Notes: generated by a model not told the origin, from the sequence alone. Shown: positions 7,014 through 17,238, counted from the stretch's first letter. The stretch: DNA of 64,000 nucleotides from Clostridium swellfunianum (GCF_023656515.1 NZ_JAMOFV010000006.1:582025-646024); one strand, 5' to 3'. Made by a program: numbers and translations.

Positions 7014-9713
7014 GTGGCGAATTTAGAAGCTCAAAATAGAAAAATTAAAAAAATATTTTATTTTGCCAGTACTCATTGGGATAGAGAATGGTACAGGAGT
7101 TTCCAAGGCTTTCGATATCGATTGGTTAAAATTACAAATGGCATAATAGATACACTTCTTAAAGATGAAGAATTTCATTCCTTTATATTTGATGGACAAA
7201 CCGTGGTTTTAGAGGATTATTGTGAAATAGAACCTGAGAAAAGAGAGGTTGTTAGAAAGCTTGTTAAAGAAGGCAGGCTTAAGGTTGGCCCTTGGTATGT
7301 AATGCCTGATGAATTCCTTGTATCAGGGGAAAGTATCATAAGAAACCTTATGCTTGGACATAAGGTTGCCTCAGAGTTTGGTGGCGAGGCTATGAAATAT
7401 GGCTACATCTGTGATATATTCGGACATATTGCTCAAATGCCCCAAATATTTAACGGCTTTAACATAAAAGGTGCTCTTTTAGGACGCGGTACCAATAACC
7501 ATACTACAGATATGCATTTTAGGTGGCAGGCTTTAGACGGCAGCGAATGCATAACATTTAAGGTGCCTGAGACTTGCGGTTATGGCAGCTTCTGGCTGGA
7601 CGTCTGGATTCCGTATATATTAGGTGAGGATTTATCTCTTGATAATCTTGTTTCCAGAGCTATTAAATATGTAGATTCAGAGCTTGAAAGATCAAATGCA
7701 CCGTTTATTGTACTTATGGATGGCATGGATCATGAAGGAATTCACGAAATGGCTCCATATTTGGTACATAAGCTAGAGGAACACTATAAATGTCCTGTAG
7801 TTTTTGAAGCTCTAGATAATATGGTTAAAGAGCTTGAGAAGTCGCTTGATAGCTTAAGCATCCGACAGGGAGAATTAAATGAGACTGCCAAGGATGTAGT
7901 TGAGCATAATATGCTTATTACCCATACTTTATCCAGCAGGTATGATCTAAAGAAGGAAAATGATGAAACGCAAATATTACTTGAAAAATGGGCTGAACCA
8001 TATGCTGTATTAGCTAATTTAAAGGGATATAACCTTCAAAAGACCTATATAGACAGAGCTTATAATTATCTAATTAAAAACCATCCTCATGATTCAATTT
8101 GCGGCTGTTCTATAGATGAAGTTCATAGCGACATGCATTATAGGTTTAGACAAGCAAAGTCAATATGTACTGAATTAATAAATGATGCAATGTACAGCGA
8201 GTTAAGCAATTCAGCAAGGAAGAACGATTCTGCTGCATATATACTGTCGCTGTTTAACCCTATGCCATATGACAGAGAAGAAGTTGTCATGGCAAAAGTA
8301 TATTTTAAACAAGAATATAAAGACAAATTTTCAGAGCAGGCTCCTCAAGAACTTAAGAATGCTTTTATCTTATTAGACCATAGCGGAAGAGAAATTCCAT
8401 ATACATTAGTAGATGTATATAGGGGAGAATATGTGAATGTACTTGACTCTAACTACCGTCAAAAGGTGGACAGCCATACTATTACCTTTAGGGCTGAAAT
8501 GAAAGCCTTCTCAAAGACGGAATATAAGCTTGTTCCAAGTGATAAACCTACCAGATATTTAGGAAGATTATCAACCAGTTATAATACTGCAGAAAATAAG
8601 TATATACGTATGAGTATTAATGATAATGGCACTTTGGATATCTTTGATAAAAGAAGTGGCAATACTTATACAGATTTATTGAGTTATATAAGTGATGGTG
8701 AGATTGGAGATGGATGGTTCCACATTAATCCTACAGCAAATAGGGCCATAAGCAGCACTGGTTTTCAAACAAGCATAGAGAGAATTTATGATGGACAAGA
8801 TAGTACTTGCTTCAGGGTGACTACTTATATGAGACTTCCTGAAGGGGTTAATAACAATACTCAGCATTGGCTGAGGTCAGAGGAAACAAAAGAGCTTAAA
8901 ATCATTACCTATTTAACCTTAACCAGCACAGCAAGATATGTAGATGTAAAAACTCACATTGTAAACAATATTAGAGATCACAGATTAAGGCTCTGTCTGC
9001 CTACAAGCATCAATTCTGATACTTATTCCGTAAGCCAGGCTTTTGGTTTTGTAGAAAGAAAAATTGGAATCGACTACAGTACAAGTGATTGGAAGGAACA
9101 TGAAAAGTACGAAAAGCAATTTGAAAATATAGTTTATAAAAAGAATATTGACGGATGTGGGATAGCTTTTATAAGCGCCTATGGACTTCATGAGTGCGGA
9201 GCCTTAGATGATGAGAAGGGCAGTGTAATGATTACTTTATATCGAAGCTTTTCCAAGACCTTTTTAACTAATGGTGAAATTGATGGACAACTATTAAAGC
9301 CTCTAGAATTTTCTTACAGAATAATGCCTTTTTCAGAGGGGATTAATGCGGCAGAATTAATAAAAATAAAGGATTCACTTCAGTCTGGCATAAAGTTTGA
9401 TTCCTTTGCTGCTGAGGAGAATTATGAAATAAAGCAGAGTCAGTCTTATTTTTCACTTGAGGGCTCAGAAGTTATTATGTCTATTTTGAAGTTGCCTGAA
9501 GATAGAGAGAAGGATACTGTTGTAGTCAGGTTTGTAAATTACAGCAACAACCCTTCAAGCGCGGTGTTTACTTGTTGGAAGCCGATACTTCAGGCATGGG
9601 AAACTAACATGTTGGAGGAAATTATAAATCCTTTACAGGTTGAGGATAGGAAAATTAAAATGAGCTTTAGACCCTGTGAGATAAAGACTGTTAAATTGAA
9701 AGTAGAAATATAA
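7014..9713 (+). CDS. Alpha-mannosidase, glycoside hydrolase family 38
   Basis: 899 residues, cytoplasmic, of normal length for bacterial GH38 (MngB-like) enzymes. The zinc-binding N-terminal motif STHWDREWYRSFQGFR (His21, Asp23) and the nucleophile motif CDIFGHIAQMPQ (Asp134) are intact; a later HPHDSICGCSIDEVH segment supplies the third and fourth metal ligands. It removes alpha-linked mannose from imported oligosaccharides by a retaining mechanism. Translation starts at GTG 7014 behind GGCAGGTG. It follows a terminator-like hairpin and precedes the LamG gene by 21 bases. Phosphorylated mannosyl-glycerate as substrate, as for E. coli MngB, is possible, but no PTS gene is present and ABC import makes free oligosaccharide more likely. 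Confidence 0.9.
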   Translation: MANLEAQNRKIKKIFYFASTHWDREWYRSFQGFRYRLVKITNGIIDTLLKDEEFHSFIFDGQTVVLEDYCEIEPEKREVVRKLVKEGRLKVGPWYVMPDEFLVSGESIIRNLMLGHKVASEFGGEAMKYGYICDIFGHIAQMPQIFNGFNIKGALLGRGTNNHTTDMHFRWQALDGSECITFKVPETCGYGSFWLDVWIPYILGEDLSLDNLVSRAIKYVDSELERSNAPFIVLMDGMDHEGIHEMAPYLVHKLEEHYKCPVVFEALDNMVKELEKSLDSLSIRQGELNETAKDVVEHNMLITHTLSSRYDLKKENDETQILLEKWAEPYAVLANLKGYNLQKTYIDRAYNYLIKNHPHDSICGCSIDEVHSDMHYRFRQAKSICTELINDAMYSELSNSARKNDSAAYILSLFNPMPYDREEVVMAKVYFKQEYKDKFSEQAPQELKNAFILLDHSGREIPYTLVDVYRGEYVNVLDSNYRQKVDSHTITFRAEMKAFSKTEYKLVPSDKPTRYLGRLSTSYNTAENKYIRMSINDNGTLDIFDKRSGNTYTDLLSYISDGEIGDGWFHINPTANRAISSTGFQTSIERIYDGQDSTCFRVTTYMRLPEGVNNNTQHWLRSEETKELKIITYLTLTSTARYVDVKTHIVNNIRDHRLRLCLPTSINSDTYSVSQAFGFVERKIGIDYSTSDWKEHEKYEKQFENIVYKKNIDGCGIAFISAYGLHECGALDDEKGSVMITLYRSFSKTFLTNGEIDGQLLKPLEFSYRIMPFSEGINAAELIKIKDSLQSGIKFDSFAAEENYEIKQSQSYFSLEGSEVIMSILKLPEDREKDTVVVRFVNYSNNPSSAVFTCWKPILQAWETNMLEEIINPLQVEDRKIKMSFRPCEIKTVKLKVEI

Positions 9714-9734
9714 TATAAAAACAAGAGGTGGAAA

Positions 9735-10724
9735 ATGAAAAAGTTAGTTACAGGTGTTATTTGCGCACTGCTTATTTTTAATGTGAGTGCTCTTAGGATA
9801 AATGCTGAGAACGATAAGGGACTAGAAGCTCACTATATATTTAATGAGGAAGATAATAAAACTGTTAAAGATTACTCAAGCAAGGGCAGAAATTTAAAAA
9901 TTGATGGTACTGCCTCCTATGGAGAGGGTAAGGAAGGTAAGGCTTTTCAGTTTGATGGCAATACAGTGCTCAGGCTTTCAGCCACTAAGGCAATAAGCGG
10001 TACTGATATAACTGTTACAGCCTTTATAAACATAAAAGAATTTTATAAAAGTGATAATAAATTTACTAATTTATTTGTCAATGATGGCTTGAGCGCATTG
10101 GGAAAGGGAGCTTTTGACTTTTCCTTTGATGCAGAACATAAACTAACATCCTACATGTGCGGAAATTCCTGGACGGAAGGAGATCGTGTTACCGCTTCAA
10201 AGTCTCAGGAAAATCTTAATACCTGGATACATATTTCTGTTGTATACAATCATGATTCAGAGAAACAGCTTCTTTATATCAATGGACAAAAAATTTCAGA
10301 AAATAACATGGTAAAGGGAATTGGCATACCTATACAGATGGGCTATAAGCCTGGGGCAGGTAATAATGGCGGAGATTTTCTAATTGGTGGGTATGCTGAT
10401 GGAAAGAAGAAAATAAGAAGCTTTAGCGGACTTATGGATGATGTCCGTATTTATAGCAGAGCCTTAGCTGATGACGAAATAAGTAAGCTTGCAAATGACA
10501 GTAAGGCACTAACAGAATATAAAAGCTCTGAAAAACAAGATGGCAGTAAGGCAACCCAGGAGGATGCCAAGCCTCAGCCTAAAGAGAAGGAAGTTGCAGT
10601 AAGCAGTGGTACCAAGGGTGCAATGCCATATGTTATTGCAATTATAGTCCTTAGTATTTCACTGTCAGCAATGGTCATTTATATAATAGCTTCAGGAAAA
10701 AAGAATAAAAGGGTGATGAAATGA
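9735..10724 (+). CDS. Secreted LamG-domain protein with C-terminal membrane anchor
   Basis: 329 residues. A signal peptide (about residues 1-25) is followed by a concanavalin A/LamG-like jelly roll (about residues 30-250), with the usual start GLEAHYIFNEEDNKTVKDYS and the strand pattern ending in GLMDDVRIYSRALADDEI. A charged linker with KPQPKEKE leads to a membrane segment (about residues 297-318) and the tail KKNKR. LamG domains of this type bind or cap carbohydrates, so it is probably a glycan-binding surface protein. Its TGA overlaps the ATG of the next gene, indicating coupled translation with the discoidin-DUF5005 protein. Confidence 0.75.
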   Translation: MKKLVTGVICALLIFNVSALRINAENDKGLEAHYIFNEEDNKTVKDYSSKGRNLKIDGTASYGEGKEGKAFQFDGNTVLRLSATKAISGTDITVTAFINIKEFYKSDNKFTNLFVNDGLSALGKGAFDFSFDAEHKLTSYMCGNSWTEGDRVTASKSQENLNTWIHISVVYNHDSEKQLLYINGQKISENNMVKGIGIPIQMGYKPGAGNNGGDFLIGGYADGKKKIRSFSGLMDDVRIYSRALADDEISKLANDSKALTEYKSSEKQDGSKATQEDAKPQPKEKEVAVSSGTKGAMPYVIAIIVLSISLSAMVIYIIASGKKNKRVMK

Positions 10725-13114
10725 AGAAGTATAAAAGCAGAAAACTTTTTTTTACTATGCTACTAGGGATGATTATTATGAGTACAAATATAAATGCAGC
10801 AGCACAGGAAGAAAGCAATAAGAAAATGCCTTATAAGGAGATAGGAAGCTTTTTGTCAGCAGAAAGTTCTTCACCATCATCTGCTTATGATGCAAAAAAT
10901 GCAGCCAACAATTCGGGAATGAGTGGTACTGATAGTGTTATCCATACTCATACCGCAGAAAATGCTCAGGAAACAATGTGGCTATCGAAGGAAAATGAGC
11001 TTGAAAACAGCTTTATCTCCTTCGATTTAGGAAGGGCATTTCAAGTTGGAAAGATATTTGTGTGGAATTATAATTCTGCTGGAAATACAGATAATGGCCT
11101 AAGAAAGATTGATGTCTATTACTCCCTTGATGGTGAAAAGTGGAAGTCATTTAAAAATTTCGAATTAAAGAAAAGCAGCGATGAAAATAATATTAAGGCT
11201 ACAAATCTTAATGATGGAAATTTAATTGACCTAAAGGGTGTAACTGCTCAATACATTAAGTTTGTACCTCAAAAGAAAGATGGAAATTGGGGTGGAAAGG
11301 CCTATGGACTTTCCGAGGTAAGATTTTATCAGTACAAGGAAGCAGCAGTAAATGGCTCTTATCTTACAGCTTCAATATATAATCCTGTAAGTTCAAAAGT
11401 TACAAAAGAACAACACAGGCTTGTAAATGGAGTGGGGTTATCGAATCCAAGCAGTGCAAAGGCTTTTCATAGCAACAATCCTGAGGATATGTATCTAGCT
11501 GATAAAGCTGGCTATATCGTGTTTGACCTTAAGGGGACATACCCTATAGGAGCTATGAATATTTATAATTACAATGAATCTTCTAATACAAAGCAAGGTC
11601 TTAAGGATGTAACTATTTCAACAGCTGTTGAGTATGGCAAGTGGGAAAAGCTAACTGATGCCTCACTTAAAGAGGCAGACGGGGCTAGTAAATTAAGTGC
11701 CACAGACAGCATTTCTTTTAATAACAAGGAAGCTAGATTTATAAGGCTAGATATAAAGAGCAATTACGGAGGAGATAAATACGGACTATCAGCTGTAAGA
11801 TTTTATGCAGGAGATGGATATTATTCAGAACCAGCAGACGAATGGACAGGCTTATTTTCAAATTATCAGGGCTGGAGCGGCGCAGATGGTATATTTGCTG
11901 CTGCTTTAGATGGAATAGAGACGCAGGGCTTTAGCAAGAGATCAAGCAACAATAAAACTTATTTTAATTTTTCTGATACCTTCATTTCTAAAGTTAACCC
12001 TATAACTAGGAAGAGACAAGGTATGCAAATGCTTAATAATACTTCTGCAGTTTTTGAAGGAAATGACCCCTATTATGGTAAGATGACTTTTATTACAGAA
12101 GAAAATGGTGTGCCTATCAAACCAAATAGCGAAAGAAGTGGTTACTATTGGCTTGGAGATGTATTTATAAGCAACGGAAAAGCATATACATTTCCATTAT
12201 ATATTGAAAAGACCTCAAGTGGGCTTGGTTTTGAGCAACGAGGAGAAGATTTAGCAAGCTTTGATATAAAAAATGGAAATCTGGATCATTCAACTATAAG
12301 GTTACAGAATGATTTGGACAAAAGGTATCTTTCAAACTTTGATGGAGGCTCCATAATATTTGGCAGTGCAGTGCTTGTTAATACAAAGGAAGCAGGAGTT
12401 AAGAACCCTGATGGTTATATATATAACTACGGATATATGGATAGTAAGGGGGCAAAAAGACAATTGGTGGTTTCAAGGGTGAAAGCTGATAAAATAGAAG
12501 ATTTTAAGAGCTATGAATATTACAATGGGCAAGCCTGGGTGAAGGATATTAAAGGTGTAAAGGGGTTAGCAGAGGATGTAGCACCTGAAATGAGTGTTAC
12601 CCCTATATATACAGGGAAAAACGCTGGAAAGTACCTGCTTGTATATACCCATATGACAACAGGCAACAGAATTGTTGCTAGAATTGGCGACTCACCAGTA
12701 GGCCCATTTCATGAATCTCAGGATTTATACTATATAACTCTTGATTCCAAGCTTGGCGCGAATGCCTTCTCTTATAATGCTAAAGGTCATCCTGTATTAT
12801 CTGAAGAAGGTGAGCTTCTTATATCCTATAATGTAAACTATAATGGTGATTTAGCAGGGCATGTTAATAATGCAGATTGTTATAGGCCAAGTTTTATTCG
12901 CTTGGCAATGACGGGGGAAGCAAAAACAGATACATACGATCCAAGTAAGGACAGTGGAGAAAATATGAGCACTAATTCACCACAAGAAAAGGACAAGACT
13001 GCAATTGTTTCTAAATCTAGCAAGCACACTGGATTAAAGATGGCTGTTATATTGCTCTCTGCTGCTAACATAGTAGCACTAACATATATTTTAACAAGAA
13101 AATCTAAAGGGTAG
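10721..13114 (+). CDS. Secreted discoidin-repeat DUF5005 protein with C-terminal membrane anchor
   Basis: 797 residues with signal peptide. Two F5/8 type C (discoidin-like) carbohydrate-binding domains occupy about residues 40-205 and 215-370; each ends in the same strand pattern (YGLSEVRFYQ, YGLSAVRFYA). Residues about 380-730 match the DUF5005 type, a probable beta-propeller with a GH43-like look (FSDTFISKVNP, a ligand or catalytic core of unknown chemistry). A membrane segment (about 768-790) and tail TRKSKG end it, without LPXTG. It probably binds or trims glycans at the cell surface before import. It is translationally coupled to the LamG gene and followed by a good terminator that ends this operon. 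Confidence 0.75.
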   Translation: MKKYKSRKLFFTMLLGMIIMSTNINAAAQEESNKKMPYKEIGSFLSAESSSPSSAYDAKNAANNSGMSGTDSVIHTHTAENAQETMWLSKENELENSFISFDLGRAFQVGKIFVWNYNSAGNTDNGLRKIDVYYSLDGEKWKSFKNFELKKSSDENNIKATNLNDGNLIDLKGVTAQYIKFVPQKKDGNWGGKAYGLSEVRFYQYKEAAVNGSYLTASIYNPVSSKVTKEQHRLVNGVGLSNPSSAKAFHSNNPEDMYLADKAGYIVFDLKGTYPIGAMNIYNYNESSNTKQGLKDVTISTAVEYGKWEKLTDASLKEADGASKLSATDSISFNNKEARFIRLDIKSNYGGDKYGLSAVRFYAGDGYYSEPADEWTGLFSNYQGWSGADGIFAAALDGIETQGFSKRSSNNKTYFNFSDTFISKVNPITRKRQGMQMLNNTSAVFEGNDPYYGKMTFITEENGVPIKPNSERSGYYWLGDVFISNGKAYTFPLYIEKTSSGLGFEQRGEDLASFDIKNGNLDHSTIRLQNDLDKRYLSNFDGGSIIFGSAVLVNTKEAGVKNPDGYIYNYGYMDSKGAKRQLVVSRVKADKIEDFKSYEYYNGQAWVKDIKGVKGLAEDVAPEMSVTPIYTGKNAGKYLLVYTHMTTGNRIVARIGDSPVGPFHESQDLYYITLDSKLGANAFSYNAKGHPVLSEEGELLISYNVNYNGDLAGHVNNADCYRPSFIRLAMTGEAKTDTYDPSKDSGENMSTNSPQEKDKTAIVSKSSKHTGLKMAVILLSAANIVALTYILTRKSKG

Positions 13115-13205
13115 GAACCTTTAGAGCTATGCGTACTAAAGGTTAGAAGGCAATTAGAGCTTGGATTACAAATGATATTAAACCTAGGAATATAGAATGG
13201 GAATT

Positions 13206-13250
13206 GGAGTAAGAATATTAGAAAATAAAATTCTTACTCCTTTTTCTTTT
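13206..13250 (+). terminator. Intrinsic terminator
   Basis: GGAGTAAGAAT (13206-13216) pairs perfectly with ATTCTTACTCC (13230-13240), followed by TTTTTCTTTT. It ends the rightward glycan operon. A smaller hairpin, AACCTTTA with TAAAGGTT, lies at about 13117-13144. Confidence 0.85.
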
Positions 13251-13272
13251 GCCCTTACTCCTATTTTAGATA

Positions 13273-15465
13273 TTATGCTTCAAGTACAAAATGAATTAAT
13301 TTACCTTTAAAATCTCCCCATAATCCTTTTATAAGCACACCGCCATTCATTAAGGCAGCGCCGGAATATACTTCGTTTGTTTCTTCATTTCTATAGTAAG
13401 CATCCTTTTGCAGTCCCTTTAACCTAATTCTTTTGCTGTGATAGTTTGGCCTGTTTAAAACCTGAACATATGTTACAAGTACTTCGCTTTTATCTTTTGA
13501 AACATATGAGATGCAGTCAAACTCTGGGTTTTCAAACAAATTACCTATACGATACAAGTCACCTGTTCGAATTAAATCGTTATACTTATGGTACAATGTT
13601 ACCTGCTCTGGTATCATAGCTCTATCCTCTTGTGGGATTTTCGTAACATCTAATTCATAGCCAAAGGTTCCTGAAAGCGCAACAAAACCTCTGGTTTCAA
13701 AAGGAGTAACTCTACCAACAGTGTGATTTGGAACATCACTTACGTGAGCTCCCATTGCTGATACAGGATATACTAGTGAAGTACCATGTTGAATCTTAAG
13801 TCTTTCAACAGCATCTGTATTATCTGAAGTCCAAATTTGAGGACTATAGTAAAGCATGCCTGCATCATACCTGGCACCTCCGCCTGAACAATTTTCAAGA
13901 AGCACCTGTGGAAATTCCGTGGTCAGCCTTTCCATAAGCTCATACACACCTAGAACATATCTATGCCAAATTTCTCTTTGCCTGTGTGGTGGAAGTATAG
14001 CATTGCCTACATCACTTAATTGGCGGTTCATATCCCATTTTACGTACTCTATATTTGCACTGTTTAAAATCTTTCTTAAACTATCATATATATAATCCCT
14101 AACTTCTCTTCTAGAAAAGTCTAACACGTATTGATTTCTAGAAAGAGTTCCAGTTCTGCCTTCAATATGTAAAGCCCAATCAGGATGTGCTCTATATAAA
14201 TCAGAATCAGGAGAAACCATCTCAGGCTCAAACCAAATTCCAAACTTCATACCAAGTTTATTTACTTCATCTACTAGGTATTTAAGGCCTCCTTTTATCT
14301 TCTCTTCATTAACTATCCAATCTCCTAGTGCCATATTATCGCTGCTTCTGTTTCCAAACCATCCGTCATCCATAACAAGCATTTCAATACCGAGTTTTGA
14401 AGCTTCTTTTGCTATAGAAATTAACTTTTCCGTATCAAAATCAAAATAAGTTGCTTCCCAATTGTTTATTAAAATAGGTCTCTTTTTATCCTTATATTGT
14501 CCACGAATAAGATGATTTCTATAAAGATCATGAAAGGTTCTGGACATTTTTCCTATACCCTCATTTGAATAAACCATAACAACTTCTGGTGCTGTAAATT
14601 CCTCATCAGGCTCTAAGTTCCAGGCAAAATCCTCAGGATTAATACCCATTACAACACGAGTAGTATCAAATTGGGTCCCTTCAGCTTGAGCTATAAAATT
14701 ACCTGAATACACAAAATTAAATCCATATACTTCACCGGCATCTTCAGTTGAAGTTTTATCCATTACTGCCAGGAAGGGATTCATTTGATGACTTGATTCA
14801 CCTCTGGCAGAGGAAACAGCTTGTTTTCCTAAAGTTATACTTCTTCTGTTTATATGGCGTTCTCTTGCCCAAGAACCGTGAAGAGTAATCATATCCATAT
14901 CAATTCTATCGAAATCCACACAAGCAGATAAAACCTTTGTTAGTTGTATAGCTTCATTAGAACAATTTTTAACCTGTACACTTCTTGTTATAACATCTAA
15001 ATTTTCAAAAACAGTGTATATTAGGATGACTTCTAAATTTAAATGCTTATCTAAACAAGTTATCTCCAAAGTTGAGCATTCTTTTTCCTCTCCAAAGGTA
15101 GCCGGCAAGCCTTGTAAATTAGGCTTACCGCTGTAAATCTTATGGGTAACATAGTTAATCCCGCAAGCAGTTATACCTGATTTCGTCATAACTTTAAGAC
15201 AGGACTCTCTAAAATCACCTAATCCGCTTGTAGAATATTCTGTAGGAAAACTATCTAAGAAGGACATTCTATTTCTATTATTTTTTGATGGCACAAAGGG
15301 CGATTCCTCGAGACCCATTAAATAATTCACATCATCGTCTGGCAATTTTTGTCCAAAATAAACATGTCCCAAAAATTGTTCTTCATCAACAATAGCAATT
15401 ATATAGCTTGTATCTTTTGCATCAAGTTTAAAGGAGTTTGATTTTTCATTAAAACATATCCCCAT
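13273..15465 (-). CDS. Alpha-galactosidase, glycoside hydrolase family 36
   Basis: 730 residues, cytoplasmic, normal for GH36 group I enzymes. The N-terminal beta-supersandwich is followed by the catalytic barrel with MVMDDGWFGNR, FGIWFEPEMV, the nucleophile motif EYVKWDMNRQL (Asp478) and the acid/base motif WTSDNTDAVERL (Asp548); a C-terminal beta domain closes it. It hydrolyses terminal alpha-galactose from raffinose-type sugars, galactomannan or host alpha-Gal glycans. I place the start at ATG 15465, because GAAGGGA lies about 11 bases before it but only 2 bases before the alternative GTG at 15474. It is downstream of the GH31 gene in a two-gene minus-strand unit. Confidence 0.93.
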   Translation of the reverse strand: MGICFNEKSNSFKLDAKDTSYIIAIVDEEQFLGHVYFGQKLPDDDVNYLMGLEESPFVPSKNNRNRMSFLDSFPTEYSTSGLGDFRESCLKVMTKSGITACGINYVTHKIYSGKPNLQGLPATFGEEKECSTLEITCLDKHLNLEVILIYTVFENLDVITRSVQVKNCSNEAIQLTKVLSACVDFDRIDMDMITLHGSWARERHINRRSITLGKQAVSSARGESSHQMNPFLAVMDKTSTEDAGEVYGFNFVYSGNFIAQAEGTQFDTTRVVMGINPEDFAWNLEPDEEFTAPEVVMVYSNEGIGKMSRTFHDLYRNHLIRGQYKDKKRPILINNWEATYFDFDTEKLISIAKEASKLGIEMLVMDDGWFGNRSSDNMALGDWIVNEEKIKGGLKYLVDEVNKLGMKFGIWFEPEMVSPDSDLYRAHPDWALHIEGRTGTLSRNQYVLDFSRREVRDYIYDSLRKILNSANIEYVKWDMNRQLSDVGNAILPPHRQREIWHRYVLGVYELMERLTTEFPQVLLENCSGGGARYDAGMLYYSPQIWTSDNTDAVERLKIQHGTSLVYPVSAMGAHVSDVPNHTVGRVTPFETRGFVALSGTFGYELDVTKIPQEDRAMIPEQVTLYHKYNDLIRTGDLYRIGNLFENPEFDCISYVSKDKSEVLVTYVQVLNRPNYHSKRIRLKGLQKDAYYRNEETNEVYSGAALMNGGVLIKGLWGDFKGKLIHFVLEA

Positions 15466-15518
15466 AATTATCACATTCCCTTCTCAACTATTTTCTAGAT
15501 ATTTATTTAGACCTAATA

Positions 15519-17060
15519 CTATATACTGGTATCTACTTTTTCATACCAAGGCAGTCTTTCTATAGGTGCGTCTACAGTTATAGTACAAGGACCTTGTACT
15601 ACGGTTTTGTCATCACCAATCCATTTACCTCTAGGAAAAACAATGCTTCTACTAGTGGCTCCCTTCTTTAATACAGGTGCTACTAGTATCTTATCTCCAA
15701 GCATAAACTGATCTATTATTTTCTCGTAGCCATTTCCAGGGAAAACATATTCCATATGTCTGATTATTGGCTCTCCAGTTTTTGATGCTTCCTTAGCAAG
15801 TTCAACAATCCTGTCTGAAAAACGCACATGCAACTTTGCCATTTCAACGCAAATATTAAGCTGTTCTTTATCCAATACCCTCCATGGAGCTGCAGAAAAC
15901 TGCATCATAGGGAATAAAGCGGCACATTCTACATTACGAATTATTAATTCCTTATCTAAATTATTACTATTTTCAAGGAAGTTAAGGTATTCTCCACCGC
16001 CAATCATATCAGGGCAGGTAAATGCATAGCCCATAAGGCCTTGAGCAAGTCCATTGGGTATAAGACTGCCAAGTCCATTGATTAGTTCCCAGCAGTGGCT
16101 TTTATCACTAAGCCGTTGTGCTAATGCTTTGCCTCCAAGCTTCCAGCAAGCTCGATATTCATTAAGCTCATAATCTAAACCTATTTTCCCCCAAGCTTCG
16201 GAATATTGATTACCGTTAATTGCTTTGCTTAATATAAAGCTGTCACTGAAATGAGCTAAATCACCTGCGTCAAATTTAAAGCCATCTACTCCATAATTAA
16301 GCATCAAGCTATTAAGCTGCAGCTTAAACCACTCAAGAGCAGCTTCCCTTGTAAGGTCTAGCATAGCACTGCGGCCATTCCACCATTCTACCATTGCAGC
16401 TTTACCAGCTTGATTTTTTACAAGATAGCCAAGTTTATCAATAGTTCTTGCTGTAAGGCTATCTGCGCTAACAAAGTTGCAAATCCAAAGCATTACTTTA
16501 AAACCCATTTCATGAAGCTTCGCAATCATAGCCTTAGGCTGGGGGAAGCGACCAGGATGGAAGCTCCAGACCCCATAATCCTCTTGCCAATTGTCATCGA
16601 TTATAAGTATTCCTGGAGGCATACCGTTATCAATAATTGCTTTGGCATAAGCTAATACTTTTTCCTGTGTTGGTTCGTACATCATCTCAATCCAAGTATT
16701 ATATTGTGGTGCAGTAAACATTAATTGGTCAGGATACTTTCCATCAGGTGGGAAGTATTTACCTGAGGCATCTAAAAAAGCTCCTCTTAAATTTTCATGA
16801 CCGCTGCTTACTATGATATCACTACTGTTTGAGGTTATAATAAGTTTATTGTCTATAAAAGAAAAAGAAAAAGGTTCCTCGCACCAAACATATCGACCTT
16901 TATTTGATAATAAAATAGGAACACTCTGATTGTATAGCTGTTCCTTAGAAAGGTCCCTTTTAAAGTTTGTTTTCGTATAGGGCATAGAGACTCCATCTTG
17001 AACCGTTCCACCCCACCAGTATTCCTGTTCTAGAATATCAATTTCCATATAACTATTCAT
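15519..17060 (-). CDS. Glycoside hydrolase family 31 enzyme, probably alpha-galactosidase or alpha-glucosidase
   Basis: 513 residues, cytoplasmic, shorter than typical GH31 (650-800) because the N-terminal beta domain is reduced. The barrel shows ILIIDDNWQEDYGVWSF, FKVMLWICNF and the nucleophile motif VDGFKFDAGD (Asp264), and a later FTCPDMIGGGEY carries the acid/base Asp. The short form resembles the branch containing MYORG and YihQ-like enzymes, some of which are alpha-galactosidases; together with the neighbouring GH36 gene this favours galactose, but alpha-glucose or xylose cannot be excluded. It heads the minus-strand pair and is divergent from an AraC gene across 178 bases, so that regulator is the likely controller. 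Confidence 0.85.
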   Translation of the reverse strand: MNSYMEIDILEQEYWWGGTVQDGVSMPYTKTNFKRDLSKEQLYNQSVPILLSNKGRYVWCEEPFSFSFIDNKLIITSNSSDIIVSSGHENLRGAFLDASGKYFPPDGKYPDQLMFTAPQYNTWIEMMYEPTQEKVLAYAKAIIDNGMPPGILIIDDNWQEDYGVWSFHPGRFPQPKAMIAKLHEMGFKVMLWICNFVSADSLTARTIDKLGYLVKNQAGKAAMVEWWNGRSAMLDLTREAALEWFKLQLNSLMLNYGVDGFKFDAGDLAHFSDSFILSKAINGNQYSEAWGKIGLDYELNEYRACWKLGGKALAQRLSDKSHCWELINGLGSLIPNGLAQGLMGYAFTCPDMIGGGEYLNFLENSNNLDKELIIRNVECAALFPMMQFSAAPWRVLDKEQLNICVEMAKLHVRFSDRIVELAKEASKTGEPIIRHMEYVFPGNGYEKIIDQFMLGDKILVAPVLKKGATSRSIVFPRGKWIGDDKTVVQGPCTITVDAPIERLPWYEKVDTSI

Positions 17061-17238
17061 TTTAACTCATCCTTTTGCTATTTATCTTTAGTCAAACTTT
17101 CCACATACAAAATGTGGCTGAATTGTAATATTACTTTAAATTAACTCTATATAAGTACTTATACATGTATTATAATTATCTTAGCATCGGTTTCGGACCA
17201 TAACAATATCAATATAATGCTGAATGGAGGGTAAAATC
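17061..17238. promoter_or_regulatory. Divergent control region between the GH31 gene and the AraC gene
   Basis: It holds a perfect palindrome ATAAGTACTTAT (17151-17162), directly followed by ACATGT, and overlapping -10-like boxes on both strands (TATAAT at 17171-17176 plus, 17169-17174 minus). Neither has a good -35 box, which fits activator-dependent promoters. GGTTTCGGACC around 17189-17199 is another short inverted repeat that could be the AraC site. Exact promoters are not settled. Confidence 0.4.

Noticed and set aside
15519-17060. GH31 gene as truncated pseudogene
   Set aside because: It is short for GH31 but has a proper start, intact catalytic motifs and a normal C-terminus; short forms are known.
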